The notes: generated by a model not told the origin, from the letters alone. A DNA stretch of 17,839 nucleotides from Sideroxydans lithotrophicus (GCA_022736605.1 DZDB01000024.1:1-17839), one strand, 5' to 3'; counted from the first letter of the stretch, positions 1 through 6,950 are shown. A program made the numbers and translations.

Positions 1-184
1 CCACGTCAGCCATCCCGGCGGACGCAACTACGATACCTTCCCGGTCAACGCCAATGAGGCCGAAGCGCGTCGCCGGGCGCGTTTCTGGGAACACGGCCAC
101 AGTGCCGGGGCGCTGGTGGTGGATGCTGAGCCGTTGAATCCGCGCTTCCCGATGACGCTGGATTTGCGCTGGCACGCACGTTAA
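1..184 (+). CDS. C-terminus of a DUF2126 / transglutaminase-family protein (5' truncated)
   Basis: Only the last 60 codons are present, read from base 2 to the TAA at 182-184. The peptide contains HPGGRNYDTFPVNANEAEAR followed by an RARFWEHGHSAG stretch, and ends PMTLDLRWHAR. I recognise this as the conserved tail of the large (about 1,100-residue) DUF2126 proteins that carry an N-terminal transglutaminase-like domain. These are usually encoded beside circularly permuted ATP-grasp and alpha-E proteins and may take part in peptide synthesis or modification. That role is not settled for the family. The catalytic part lies outside the window, so activity cannot be judged. The next gene starts 19 bp downstream on the same strand, so the two may be co-transcribed. 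Confidence 0.7.
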   Translation, partial: HVSHPGGRNYDTFPVNANEAEARRRARFWEHGHSAGALVVDAEPLNPRFPMTLDLRWHAR

Positions 185-203
185 TTTTTTTCTGGAACCC
201 ACC

Positions 204-1424
204 ATGCTGCAATCGACATCCCATCCGCGCCAGGGCGACAAACAGAATTCAGCGTTTTTTGAAACCTATCTGCCGCGCCTGCTGGCGGAGCGCGACCGCA
301 GCGGCCTGACTGAAATGATAGGCGGTATCGAGGCGCTGATGATTACCGTCGAACCGGGCAATTCAGTGGAATACATCGCCGAACTGGCGCTGATGACGCC
401 GTATCATTATCTGGTCACGCTCGACAGCGCGCGCCACCTGACGCACGTGCTGCGCATCGACATGAATTCGCCGGATATCCTGCTGCGCGAAGTCAAGGAC
501 GCCAGTTACAGCGATATTTTTCGGCACTTGAACGATCTGTATCCGGTCGGCGCACGGCGCCCGCACAGCCGTTATCTGGGCGAGATTCTGCGCACCACCA
601 ACCGTCACGAAGTGGTGGCGCTACAGCAGCAGCGCGAGTTCCGTTTCTTCCCGGTCGGGCAGCTGGCGGAACTGGATTTACCGCTCAACGTGAGTTTTTC
701 CAAGCCGTCGCCGTATACGCAGAACATGGTCGGCTACATGGAACGCCCAAGTGATGGCATCCGCGTGTATCAGCACGGCGAATGCGTGATATTGCCGACG
801 GTGCAGGCTGCCTACGAGCGCGGCAAGGAAATGCAGGAGCGGCTGGGCATTGCTGACATGATCCTGCCGATCGACCATCTGGCGACGCGTGTCTACAGTC
901 AGAACCGCGAAGCGGCGCTGCTTGAATATCTGGCGCTGTCGAGTTATTACTACTGGGGTAGCTACGACATCAAGGATCAGAATTCATCGACCAACGTCAC
1001 CAAAAACGTGCGCTTGCAACCCGAGTCGACGAGTCCGGCCAAGGTGTTCACCGCCAACAACCAGCCGTATTGCGTCAACCATCTGGATTTGCTGCCGAGC
1101 CCGACCGAGACTTTCGTGCGTAATTATGGCCCGCGCCTGCACCATATCGCGCTGGCGGTAAAAGACGGCCAGCGCAACGGCAAGGAACACATCGATTTTG
1201 TGGTGGATGCGATCACCGCGCAGGGCAAGGGTTTTCTGCTCGACACCATCGGCTCGCGTGAAGAAGGTCTCAAGCAGATCTTCTCATCTGCGTCGGATTT
1301 TTCTTCGCTGATTATCGAATACGTGCAACGGTTTGGCGATTTTGAGGGCTTTTTCACCCGCGACAACGTTGCTCAGCTGACGTTTGCGGCGGGTTTGCAG
1401 GAAGGCATGGGGCAGGGCAGTTGA
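204..1424 (+). CDS. Uncharacterised VOC-superfamily protein, HPPD-like metal site
   Basis: A 406-residue soluble protein with no signal peptide or membrane segment. The C-terminal half looks like the catalytic half of 4-hydroxyphenylpyruvate dioxygenase (HPPD). PIDHLATRV (H225), RLHHIALAV (H314) and LIIEYVQR (E372) match the His-His-Glu iron ligands of HPPD in order and local sequence. GFLLDTIGSREEGLKQIF also resembles the HPPD region before the Glu. The H225-H314 spacing (89) is near that of HPPD, while H314-E372 (58) is shorter. The N-terminal 200 residues could be a degenerate first VOC module but carry no motif I recognise. True HPPD is about 350 residues with better-conserved substrate residues, so I do not call this hpd. 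The likely role is a non-haem iron or other metal-dependent oxygenase or lyase of unknown substrate. The start is the ATG 19 bp after the preceding stop; the ribosome-binding site (CTGGAA) is weak. Confidence 0.75.
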   Translation: MLQSTSHPRQGDKQNSAFFETYLPRLLAERDRSGLTEMIGGIEALMITVEPGNSVEYIAELALMTPYHYLVTLDSARHLTHVLRIDMNSPDILLREVKDASYSDIFRHLNDLYPVGARRPHSRYLGEILRTTNRHEVVALQQQREFRFFPVGQLAELDLPLNVSFSKPSPYTQNMVGYMERPSDGIRVYQHGECVILPTVQAAYERGKEMQERLGIADMILPIDHLATRVYSQNREAALLEYLALSSYYYWGSYDIKDQNSSTNVTKNVRLQPESTSPAKVFTANNQPYCVNHLDLLPSPTETFVRNYGPRLHHIALAVKDGQRNGKEHIDFVVDAITAQGKGFLLDTIGSREEGLKQIFSSASDFSSLIIEYVQRFGDFEGFFTRDNVAQLTFAAGLQEGMGQGS

Positions 1425-1434
1425 TGCATTTTTT

Positions 1435-1560
1435 ACGGCTATGGACAGGATTAACAGGATTTTTTGCAGGATTTACTGGCTAAGCACTTATATTGCTTGC
1501 TGGCTTTAGTTTTGTTAATCCTGAGAAATCCGTTGTAATCCTGTCCATGCTTTTAGCCGT
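1435..1560. repeat. Imperfect long hairpin with CAGGATT heptad repeats
   Basis: This element fills the gap between two convergent genes. The outer 6-bp ends are complementary (ACGGCT at 1435-1440, AGCCGT at 1555-1560). Next comes a perfect 12-bp pair, ATGGACAGGATT (1441-1452) and its complement at 1537-1548. The heptad CAGGATT occurs at 1446, 1455 and 1467. Its complement AATCCTG occurs at 1517 and 1537. The apex holds a small stem, AAGCA (1482-1486) with TGCTT (1494-1498). No uridine run follows on either strand, so it is not a canonical terminator. It could still stop or stabilise both converging transcripts. I recall similar GGACAGGATTAACAGGATT repeats between genes in other bacteria, but have not checked this. 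Confidence 0.75.
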
Positions 1561-1563
1561 GTA

Positions 1564-2079
1564 TCAGGCCTTCACGCCCGAGCCGTACAGGTAATGCGAG
1601 AACTGCGCGTGGTCGCTGCTGACGGCGCGGAACAGGTGATCCATGCTCAGCACGGCCTGTTCGACGATGTTGATGGCGATGTACGGGTGTTCGACCTTCA
1701 TGCGCTTGTACATGGCACGCGACAGTTTCAGCACCTGCGTGTCTTCGGCCTTGGCGACCAGCCGTACCGAGCGCGCGCGCTTGTCGAAGAACGACATCAT
1801 GCCGAGCATTTCGCCCGCGCCAGAGCGGGTCACTTCGTATTCGGTGGTGCCGTCCGGAATCACCAGCGCCACTTCGCCCTTGACCACGAAATACAGCTCG
1901 TCGCCGATATCGCCGACATCCGAAATCACCGCGTCGGTGTTGAAGTGCAGCACGGTCAGGTAGTTCAGCAGGGTGTTGACTTCAGCGACGGTGAGCGATT
2001 CACACAGGTATTGCTGCGTCAGAAATTGCGTGAGATGTGCGAGTTCGACATTGTTGCGGGGGATGGCGGTCTCGGCCAT
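1564..2079 (-). CDS. Stand-alone cyclic-nucleotide-binding-fold protein
   Basis: A 171-residue protein made almost entirely of a Crp-type cNMP-binding beta-roll (about residues 25-125) followed by helices. There is no DNA-binding helix-turn-helix. Visible family features are DELYFVVKGEVALV (about 60-73) and the phosphate-cassette region GEMLGMMSFFDKRARSV (89-105). The cassette Arg-Ser pair (R103-S104) is kept, but the Glu that contacts the ribose in E. coli CRP (E72) is Met94 here, and the loop is one residue shorter. Binding of cAMP or cGMP is therefore doubtful. I chose the ATG at 2079 because GGAG lies six bases upstream; an in-frame GTG at 2091 is less likely. It lies 43 bp downstream of the phosphatase-like gene and may share its transcript. 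It could be a regulatory subunit acting on a protein partner. Confidence 0.8.
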   Translation of the reverse strand: MAETAIPRNNVELAHLTQFLTQQYLCESLTVAEVNTLLNYLTVLHFNTDAVISDVGDIGDELYFVVKGEVALVIPDGTTEYEVTRSGAGEMLGMMSFFDKRARSVRLVAKAEDTQVLKLSRAMYKRMKVEHPYIAINIVEQAVLSMDHLFRAVSSDHAQFSHYLYGSGVKA

Positions 2080-2122
2080 AAGATTCTCCACGTATTGAGT
2101 TGAGTTGGTTTTGTTTCGGGGA

Positions 2123-2518
2123 TTATAAACCGTCGGGCGCGTGCGCGGCTTTTTGCAGCAGACGCATGCCGCCGATCATGCCTTCAACACGCTGGCGAAT
2201 GCGCGCTGCCAGCGCAGTCCAGCCGGTTTTATCCCGCACTTCGGGCAGCGGTTCGAACGGATAATGGCGGTGCTGCAGGCCGCTACGCAATGCGGGCTTG
2301 GCGGCCAGCGCGGCGGCGTCAAGCGTGACCAGCAGATCCGCCCACGCCAGCAGGGCATCGTCCAGCACCGGCACTTCGCCCGCCACACCCGGCAACACGG
2401 CTGCGCGCGCGGTCATCCACTCGCTGCCCAGGGTGTTGGCGTAATGCGCGGCGAGGTTGGCCGGCGCGGGGTGGCTGCCGCAAAAAAACACGATGCGGGC
2501 TTGTCGTTTGTAGGCCAT
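2123..2518 (-). CDS. Low-molecular-weight phosphatase-like protein, active site apparently lost
   Basis: A 131-residue protein that begins like a low-molecular-weight tyrosine phosphatase or arsenate reductase: RIVFFCGSHPAPANLAAHYAN. The nucleophile position is Cys13, but the C-x5-R-S/T signature is broken, since position 19 is Pro and 20 is Ala. VLDDALLAWADLLVTLD (51-67) resembles the family's ADLVVTMD strand, and the C-terminal RDKTGWTALAARIRQRVEGM helix resembles the family end. The usual catalytic Asp-Pro loop is not seen. I infer a catalytically dead or re-purposed fold. The start is placed at ATG 2518 because the fold begins right after it. An upstream in-frame ATG at 2557 would overlap the divergent gene. 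The ribosome-binding site is weak. Co-orientation with the cNMP-fold gene suggests a two-gene unit. Confidence 0.5.
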   Translation of the reverse strand: MAYKRQARIVFFCGSHPAPANLAAHYANTLGSEWMTARAAVLPGVAGEVPVLDDALLAWADLLVTLDAAALAAKPALRSGLQHRHYPFEPLPEVRDKTGWTALAARIRQRVEGMIGGMRLLQKAAHAPDGL

Positions 2519-2529
2519 GTTTTTATGCT
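2501..2529 (+). promoter_or_regulatory. Candidate sigma70 promoter for the PNPOx-like gene
   Basis: TTGTCG (2501-2506) and TATGCT (2524-2529) are separated by 17 bp, each matching four of six consensus bases. Transcription would start near 2536, just before GAGGAGGA, the strong ribosome-binding site ahead of the ATG at 2550. The element overlaps the first codons of the divergent phosphatase-like gene. The match is by eye only. Confidence 0.35.
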
Positions 2530-2549
2530 GGCGGATTGAGGAGGACGCA

Positions 2550-3095
2550 ATGGCCAAATTTTATCCTGCGATGAACGAGCAGCACCGGCTTTTCATCCGC
2601 CGCCAGAAAATATTTTTCACCGCCAGCGCGGCCGATGCCGGGCGCATCAACCTGTCGCCCAAAGGGATGGACAGTTTGCGCATACTCGACGACCGGCGCG
2701 TGGCGTATCTGGATTTAACCGGCAGCGGCAATGAGAGCGCCGCACACCTGCTGCAAAATGGCCGCCTGACGCTGATGTTTTGCAGCTTTGACGAGGACAT
2801 GCTGATTTTGCGGTTATATGGCCGGGGGCGCGCGATCCAACCACGTGATGCCGACTGGGCAACGTTGCGCGCGCAATTTGGCGAGCTGCCTGCGGTGCGC
2901 CAGATCATCGAGTTGCAGGTCGATTCGGTGCAGACTTCGTGCGGTTACGCCGTGCCGCGTTATGTGTACGCCGGCGAGCGCGATACGCTGGCGCGCTGGG
3001 CGGAAAAGAAGGGCGCGCAGGGTTTGCTCGACTATTGGCGTGAAAAAAACCAGACCAGCATCGACGGCCTGCCCAGCGGCCTGCTGTCGGACTGA
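2550..3095 (+). CDS. Pyridoxamine 5'-phosphate oxidase-like flavoprotein
   Basis: A 181-residue protein of the split-barrel, flavin-binding PNPOx-like superfamily. Recognisable stretches are FFTASAADAGRINLSPKG (22-39), VAYLDLTGSGNESAAHLLQN (51-70), LTLMFCSF (73-80) and LILRLYGRGRAI (85-96). These are typical of the small pyridoxamine-oxidase-family proteins annotated across proteobacteria. The motif pattern differs from true PdxH, so vitamin B6 synthesis is not implied. Many relatives bind FMN or F420 and reduce or sense unknown substrates. The ATG at 2550 is chosen because GAGGAGGA lies 3-10 bases upstream, and the N-terminus MAKFYPAM fits the family. It is divergent from the phosphatase-like gene, with 31 bp between start codons. 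birA follows 37 bp downstream on the same strand. Confidence 0.85.
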   Translation: MAKFYPAMNEQHRLFIRRQKIFFTASAADAGRINLSPKGMDSLRILDDRRVAYLDLTGSGNESAAHLLQNGRLTLMFCSFDEDMLILRLYGRGRAIQPRDADWATLRAQFGELPAVRQIIELQVDSVQTSCGYAVPRYVYAGERDTLARWAEKKGAQGLLDYWREKNQTSIDGLPSGLLSD

Positions 3096-3132
3096 CACTG
3101 CGTGGTAAGATTCTCGCCTGTTCCCAGCCTGT

Positions 3133-4122
3133 TTGCCGCCTGATTTGAATAGCCTTCTACTGCCTCTGCTGCGTGTCTTGTCCGACGGTGAATTTCACTC
3201 CGGCGCAGCGCTCGCACAGCGCTTTGACGTGTCGCGCGCCAGTGTCTGGAATGCGCTGCAGGCGGCGCAAACCGCGGGCGCAGTGCTGCACAAGGTGCGT
3301 GGTCGCGGCTATCGCCTGTCGGGCGGCGCGAGCTGGCTGGATGCGTCTGCGATCGCGTCCCTGCCGGGGGGGGCGGCCTACACCCTTGACATCGTCGACA
3401 GCATCGATTCGACCAACGCCGAGCTGATGCGTCGGGCGCTGGCGGGCGCGCCACACGGCAGCTGTCTGGCGGCAGAAATCCAGCACGCCGGGCGCGGGCG
3501 ACGTGGCCGTACCTGGCACAGTGTGCCGGGTGGCAGCCTGACGTTTTCGGTGTTGTGGCGTTTCAATCAGGGCATCAGCGCGCTGTCCGGCCTGAGTCTG
3601 GCGGTGGGGGTCGCATTGTTAAGAAGCCTGCGCGAATTCGGCGCGGCGGATTTGCAGCTTAAATGGCCCAACGATGTGTTGTGGCAATACCGCAAGCTGG
3701 CCGGGATACTGATCGAAGTGCAGGGCGACGTGATGGGGCCGTCGGTGGCGATTATCGGTATCGGCATCAACCTGCGCTTGCCGACGGCGGTGCGTGATGA
3801 AATCGATCAGGCGGTCACTGATCTGGCGGAAGTGCTCGATCGCCCGGTGGATCGCAACGTGTTGCTGGGGAGTGTGCTGCGGCATTTGCACGATGTGTTG
3901 ACTGCGTTTGAGGCGCAGGGTTTGCGTGAGTTGCGCGGTGAATGGCAGGCTGCACATGCGTACCAGGACAAGCCGGTGCGCGTGTTGCTGGCCAACGGCG
4001 CCGATCTGTGCGGCAAAGTCGTGGAGCTGACGGAAGACGGCGCGCTGGTGCTGGAACACGCCGACGGCCAGCGCAGCCGCGTAAACAGCGGCGAAGTGCA
4101 TTTAACCCGGTGCGTGGCATGA
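3133..4122 (+). CDS. birA: Bifunctional biotin--[acetyl-CoA-carboxylase] ligase / biotin repressor
   Basis: It activates biotin to biotinyl-5'-AMP and transfers it to the carrier protein of acetyl-CoA carboxylase. With its N-terminal DNA-binding domain it can also repress biotin genes. The 329 residues match the bifunctional BirA length. A winged helix-turn-helix spans about 8-62 (ALAQRFDVSRASVWNALQ, then KVRGRGYRL). The catalytic loop GRGRRGRTW is at 121-129, KWPNDV at 177-182, KLAGILIE at 188-195, GIGINL at 209-214, and a C-terminal SH3-like domain follows (about 275-327). No clear ribosome-binding site is seen. The TTG at 3133 is used as start, with TTG 3145 possible. Codons 78-81 contain a run of eight G (3366-3373) in the linker between the domains. 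The stop overlaps the coaX start as ATGA, which implies translational coupling. Confidence 0.93.
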   Translation: MPPDLNSLLLPLLRVLSDGEFHSGAALAQRFDVSRASVWNALQAAQTAGAVLHKVRGRGYRLSGGASWLDASAIASLPGGAAYTLDIVDSIDSTNAELMRRALAGAPHGSCLAAEIQHAGRGRRGRTWHSVPGGSLTFSVLWRFNQGISALSGLSLAVGVALLRSLREFGAADLQLKWPNDVLWQYRKLAGILIEVQGDVMGPSVAIIGIGINLRLPTAVRDEIDQAVTDLAEVLDRPVDRNVLLGSVLRHLHDVLTAFEAQGLRELRGEWQAAHAYQDKPVRVLLANGADLCGKVVELTEDGALVLEHADGQRSRVNSGEVHLTRCVA

Positions 4123-4850
4123 TTTTACTGGCCATCGACGCGGGTAATACGCGCATCAAATGGGGCTTGCATGATGGCGTCAACTGGCGCGCGCAGGGGC
4201 AACTTGCGCATGACGATCTGACGCGTTTGCCCGCCGCGCTGGCGGATTTGCCGCCGCCGACGCGCATCGTCGTCAGCCACGTTGCAGCGGCTACGGCGTA
4301 TGCGGATTGGGTGCAGGCGCTGGCAGCGTTCCAGCTGCCGCTGCAACGGGTGGTCGCGTGCGCGCGTCAGTGCGGCGTTGAAAATGGCTACGCCGACCCG
4401 GCGCAACTCGGCGCAGACCGCTGGGCCGCGCTGGTTGCCGCGCAGCAGCTGGCCGGCGGCACGCAGCTGGTGGTCAACGCCGGTACCGCGCTGACGGTAG
4501 ATGCGCTGCATGCCGGACGTTTTCTCGGCGGCCTGATTGTGCCGGGCTATCACCTGCTGGGCACGGCGTTGCCGCCGGTTACCGCCCTGCCGGATACCAC
4601 TGCTGGACAATTTCGCGTCTGGCCGGACAATACCCATGACGCGCTGGAGACTGGCCGTTTGCGCGCACTGGCGGGTGCCGTGACCGCGCAATATCAGCAG
4701 TTGGCGCAGCTGGCCGATGCGCAACCGGGTCTGGTGCTCAGCGGTGGTGACGCAGCCAGGCTGGCGCCGTATTTGCCGCAACCCCTGCGCCAGATAGACA
4801 ATCTTGTACTCGAAGGCTTGCGCCTGATCGCATTGGACATGACCCGATGA
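4119..4850 (+). CDS. coaX: Type III pantothenate kinase
   Basis: It phosphorylates pantothenate, the first step of coenzyme A synthesis. The 243 residues fit CoaX of the ASKHA fold. The phosphate loop DAGNTRIKWG is at 7-16, the pantothenate-binding NGYADPAQLGADRW is at 89-102, GTALTVD at 122-128 (usually GTATTVD), GGLIVPG at 137-143 and SGGD at 208-211. D7 and D100 are the expected catalytic and binding acids. The start ATG overlaps the birA stop by four bases and the 3' end overlaps the next start by four bases, so the three genes form a tightly coupled operon. The birA-coaX pairing is common in beta- and gammaproteobacteria. It puts two cofactor steps that feed fatty-acid synthesis on one message. 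Confidence 0.95.
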   Translation: MILLAIDAGNTRIKWGLHDGVNWRAQGQLAHDDLTRLPAALADLPPPTRIVVSHVAAATAYADWVQALAAFQLPLQRVVACARQCGVENGYADPAQLGADRWAALVAAQQLAGGTQLVVNAGTALTVDALHAGRFLGGLIVPGYHLLGTALPPVTALPDTTAGQFRVWPDNTHDALETGRLRALAGAVTAQYQQLAQLADAQPGLVLSGGDAARLAPYLPQPLRQIDNLVLEGLRLIALDMTR

Positions 4851-5545
4851 AATTGCTGTTTTTACTGTTGTTGCTGGGCAATGTGCTGGCGTTTGCCGTG
4901 TTTCAGTCCAGTACAGGTGGTAGTGCCGATCAAACGCAGCATCGACCCATCCGGGCGGAGCAGATTCGCTTGTTGGGTGAACCGGCTGCCGTTGCCGCAG
5001 CACCGGTCAAGGCGCCGCAGCCGACACCGGCACCTGTGCCCGTGGCCGTGCCACCCGTGCCCCCTCAACTGGATGCTGAGGCAGCCCCGCTGGCCTGCCT
5101 GCGCTGGGGGCCGATTGCGGCGGCGCGGCTGGACGAAGCTGATACGTTGCTGGCGCCGCTGAAGCTGGGTGATCGGCTGGTGACGCAAGCGCAGGGTGAG
5201 CCGGGCGGGCCGTATTGGGTGTATGTCCCGCCGCTGGCGAACAAAACGCTGGCCGATGCCAAGCTCAATGAACTGGCGAATGCGGGGGTAAAAGACCTCG
5301 CCGTGGTGCGGGTGGGTAAATGGGAGAATGCGATTTCGCTCGGGTTGTACGCCAAACTGCCGATTGCCGATGCGCGCATGGCCGAACTGCGCAAAAAAGG
5401 CGTGCAGAACAGCCGCATCGAAGCGCGCGGCAAAACCGCCAGCGTGCTGCTGCTGAACCAGCTGGATGCGGGTGAGCAGGCGCAACTGCAGCAGATCCAG
5501 CAGGCGTTTGGCGACGGCCAGCTTAAAACCGTGGCGTGTCGTTAA
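4847..5545 (+). CDS. Membrane-anchored SPOR-like domain protein
   Basis: A 232-residue protein with one N-terminal hydrophobic segment (MKLLFLLLLLGNVLAFAVF, 1-19). A Pro/Ala/Val-rich linker follows (about 46-76), then a periplasmic domain. Residues about 120-205 (YWVYVPPLANKTLADAKLNE, then VGKWENAISLGLYAKL) resemble SPOR repeats, which bind denuded peptidoglycan glycans at division sites. No lipobox is seen, so the leader is probably an uncleaved anchor, although the protein might instead be secreted. Two cysteines (C84, C231) flank the folded part and could pair. The gene starts on the coaX stop (ATGA) without its own clear ribosome-binding site, so it depends on upstream translation. It ends 8 bp from the convergent ubiA with no terminator between. 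Binding to glycan strands is inferred from the family. Confidence 0.8.
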   Translation: MKLLFLLLLLGNVLAFAVFQSSTGGSADQTQHRPIRAEQIRLLGEPAAVAAAPVKAPQPTPAPVPVAVPPVPPQLDAEAAPLACLRWGPIAAARLDEADTLLAPLKLGDRLVTQAQGEPGGPYWVYVPPLANKTLADAKLNELANAGVKDLAVVRVGKWENAISLGLYAKLPIADARMAELRKKGVQNSRIEARGKTASVLLLNQLDAGEQAQLQQIQQAFGDGQLKTVACR

Positions 5546-5553
5546 AAGGCAAA

Positions 5554-6417
5554 TCAGCGCAGCGCGTAATCCAGCACCAGCCCGACAAACACCGCGCCAC
5601 CGAGCCAGTTGTTGTGCAGAAACGCCTTGAAGCATAATGCCCGGTCGCGCCCGCGAATCAATGTGTAATGGTAGGCGGCAAGTCCCGCTGCCACGCCCAG
5701 CCCGCCATAAAACCAGCCACCGCGCCCGAGCCGCCAGCCAACGTATGCCAGCAAAGTGAGGCTAGCGGCATAGCACAGCATGATCGCCGTCACGTCAAAC
5801 CGCCCGAACGTCAGCGCCGAGGTTTTGATGCCGATTTTTACGTCGTCGTCGCGGTCGACCATGGCGTATTCGGTATCGTAGGCGACTGACCAGAACACGT
5901 TGGCGAGCAGCAATAGCCAGGCTTCCAGCGGAACGTGGCCCTGGATCGCGGCGTACGCCATCGGGATACCAAAGCCGAAAGCGATGCCCAGATATGCCTG
6001 CGGAACGGCGAAAAAGCGTTTGGTATAGGGGTAGCTGGCGGCCAGCAGTACGGCGGGGATCGACAACAGCAGCACTAATTTATTCAGCGGCAGAATCAGC
6101 AGAAATGCCACCAGCGCCAGGCCACTCGCCAGTAGCAGCGCCTCTTTGCCGGAAATCCGCCCGGCGGCCAGCGGACGCTCGCGGGTGCGTGCCACATGCG
6201 CGTCAAAGTCGCGGTCGGCGTAGTCGTTGATGACGCAGCCAGCGGAACGCATCAGCACTGTACCGAGTACGAAAATCCACAGCACCATGAAGTCTGGGTG
6301 GCCGCTGGCGGCAAACCAGATGCCCCATAAAGTCGGCCATAACAGCAGCAGAATGCCGATGGGTTTATCCAGCCGCATCAGTTTTTCATATTGGTTCAGG
6401 CGCTCGGTCAGGGTCAT
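5554..6417 (-). CDS. ubiA: 4-hydroxybenzoate polyprenyltransferase
   Basis: An integral inner-membrane enzyme that joins the polyprenyl tail to 4-hydroxybenzoate in ubiquinone synthesis. The 287 residues equal the usual UbiA length. The first Asp-rich motif is INDYADRDFDAHVARTRERP (63-82). The second is AYDTEYAMVDRDDDVKIG (179-196). Both bind Mg-diphosphate in the family. Several hydrophobic helices are visible (about 20-36, 44-60, 95-110, 112-127, 141-158, 163-178, 209-226, 238-252, 269-284). The start is the ATG overlapping the ubiC stop (ATGA). The reading frame stays open well upstream, but the N-terminus MTLTERLNQYEKLMRLDKPI is the conserved one. ubiC makes the substrate, so the two genes encode consecutive steps and are probably translated together. 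Confidence 0.96.
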   Translation of the reverse strand: MTLTERLNQYEKLMRLDKPIGILLLLWPTLWGIWFAASGHPDFMVLWIFVLGTVLMRSAGCVINDYADRDFDAHVARTRERPLAAGRISGKEALLLASGLALVAFLLILPLNKLVLLLSIPAVLLAASYPYTKRFFAVPQAYLGIAFGFGIPMAYAAIQGHVPLEAWLLLLANVFWSVAYDTEYAMVDRDDDVKIGIKTSALTFGRFDVTAIMLCYAASLTLLAYVGWRLGRGGWFYGGLGVAAGLAAYHYTLIRGRDRALCFKAFLHNNWLGGAVFVGLVLDYALR

Positions 6418-6950
6418 GACAACTCCAGAATGCCGGGTAAAAAAACTTCGGTGACCAGGATGTGCTTGCCACCGAGGCTGAATAGCGAGCGCCGTGCCCA
6501 CAGCGAGGCCGGGCGTTGTGGAAGCCGTTCGCAGGCGCGCTGATACAGGCGGTGGCGTGGTGACAGGCGGGTGAACTGCAACGGTGTACGCTGCACCAGC
6601 GGGTTGGCGAACAGCGCGCCGCCCAGGGGCTTGCTGCCGAGTTTGCCCAGCCCCTGCCAGCCACCGCGCAGGCTGCGGGTCGGGAGTACGCTGTGTGCGA
6701 ACACCACCGGGATGTCGTGACAATACAGATAAACTTCGCGCAGGGTGGTGACGCAGGCGGGTTTGAGGCCGCATAGCAAGGCTTCATCCAGCGCGGCAGC
6801 GGCACGTTGCTGTTGTACGTGGCGCACGGCAAAACGCGGGCAACGCGCCAGGATGCGTTGGGTGAGCGAACCTTGGTCAGTGAGCCAGGCACGTTGGGTG
6901 CCGCGCACGCCAATCAGGCGCGAACGCCAGGTAGCAGTGGAATTGATCAA
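6414..6950 (-). CDS. ubiC: Chorismate--pyruvate lyase
   Basis: It converts chorismate to 4-hydroxybenzoate plus pyruvate in the cytosol, the entry step to ubiquinone. The 178 residues show the family pattern: WLTDQGSLTQRI (22-33), LREVYLYCHDIPVVFAHSVL (70-89), LRGGWQGLGKLGSKPLGGAL (94-113), RTPLQFTRL (121-129) and LVTEVFLP (165-172). R71, L109 and E168 align with the E. coli active-site residues R76, L114 and E155. No internal Met exists. The start is taken at TTG 6950, preceded by no clear ribosome-binding site, so the N-terminus is uncertain by a few residues. The stop overlaps the ubiA start. The gene lies 60 bp after the phnD-like stop and probably has its own promoter. Confidence 0.95.
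   Translation of the reverse strand: MINSTATWRSRLIGVRGTQRAWLTDQGSLTQRILARCPRFAVRHVQQQRAAAALDEALLCGLKPACVTTLREVYLYCHDIPVVFAHSVLPTRSLRGGWQGLGKLGSKPLGGALFANPLVQRTPLQFTRLSPRHRLYQRACERLPQRPASLWARRSLFSLGGKHILVTEVFLPGILELS

Noticed and set aside
204..1424. Calling this gene hpd (4-hydroxyphenylpyruvate dioxygenase)
   Set aside because: The metal ligands fit, but the length, the N-terminal half, the His-Glu spacing and the missing C-terminal substrate-site pattern do not.
1435..1560. Intrinsic terminator for the VOC gene or the cNMP-fold gene
   Set aside because: The hairpin is long and imperfect and is not followed by a T-run on either strand, so it is listed as a repeat instead.
2141..2539. Plus-strand open frame opposite the phosphatase-like gene
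   Set aside because: The minus-strand product shows a recognisable phosphatase-type N-terminus and helix pattern. The plus-strand product is His/Arg/Gln-rich without a motif.
4125..5003. Open frame of 292 codons on the minus strand opposite coaX and the SPOR-like gene
   Set aside because: It is antisense to two clear genes, has low-complexity Arg/Gln-rich composition and no family signature.
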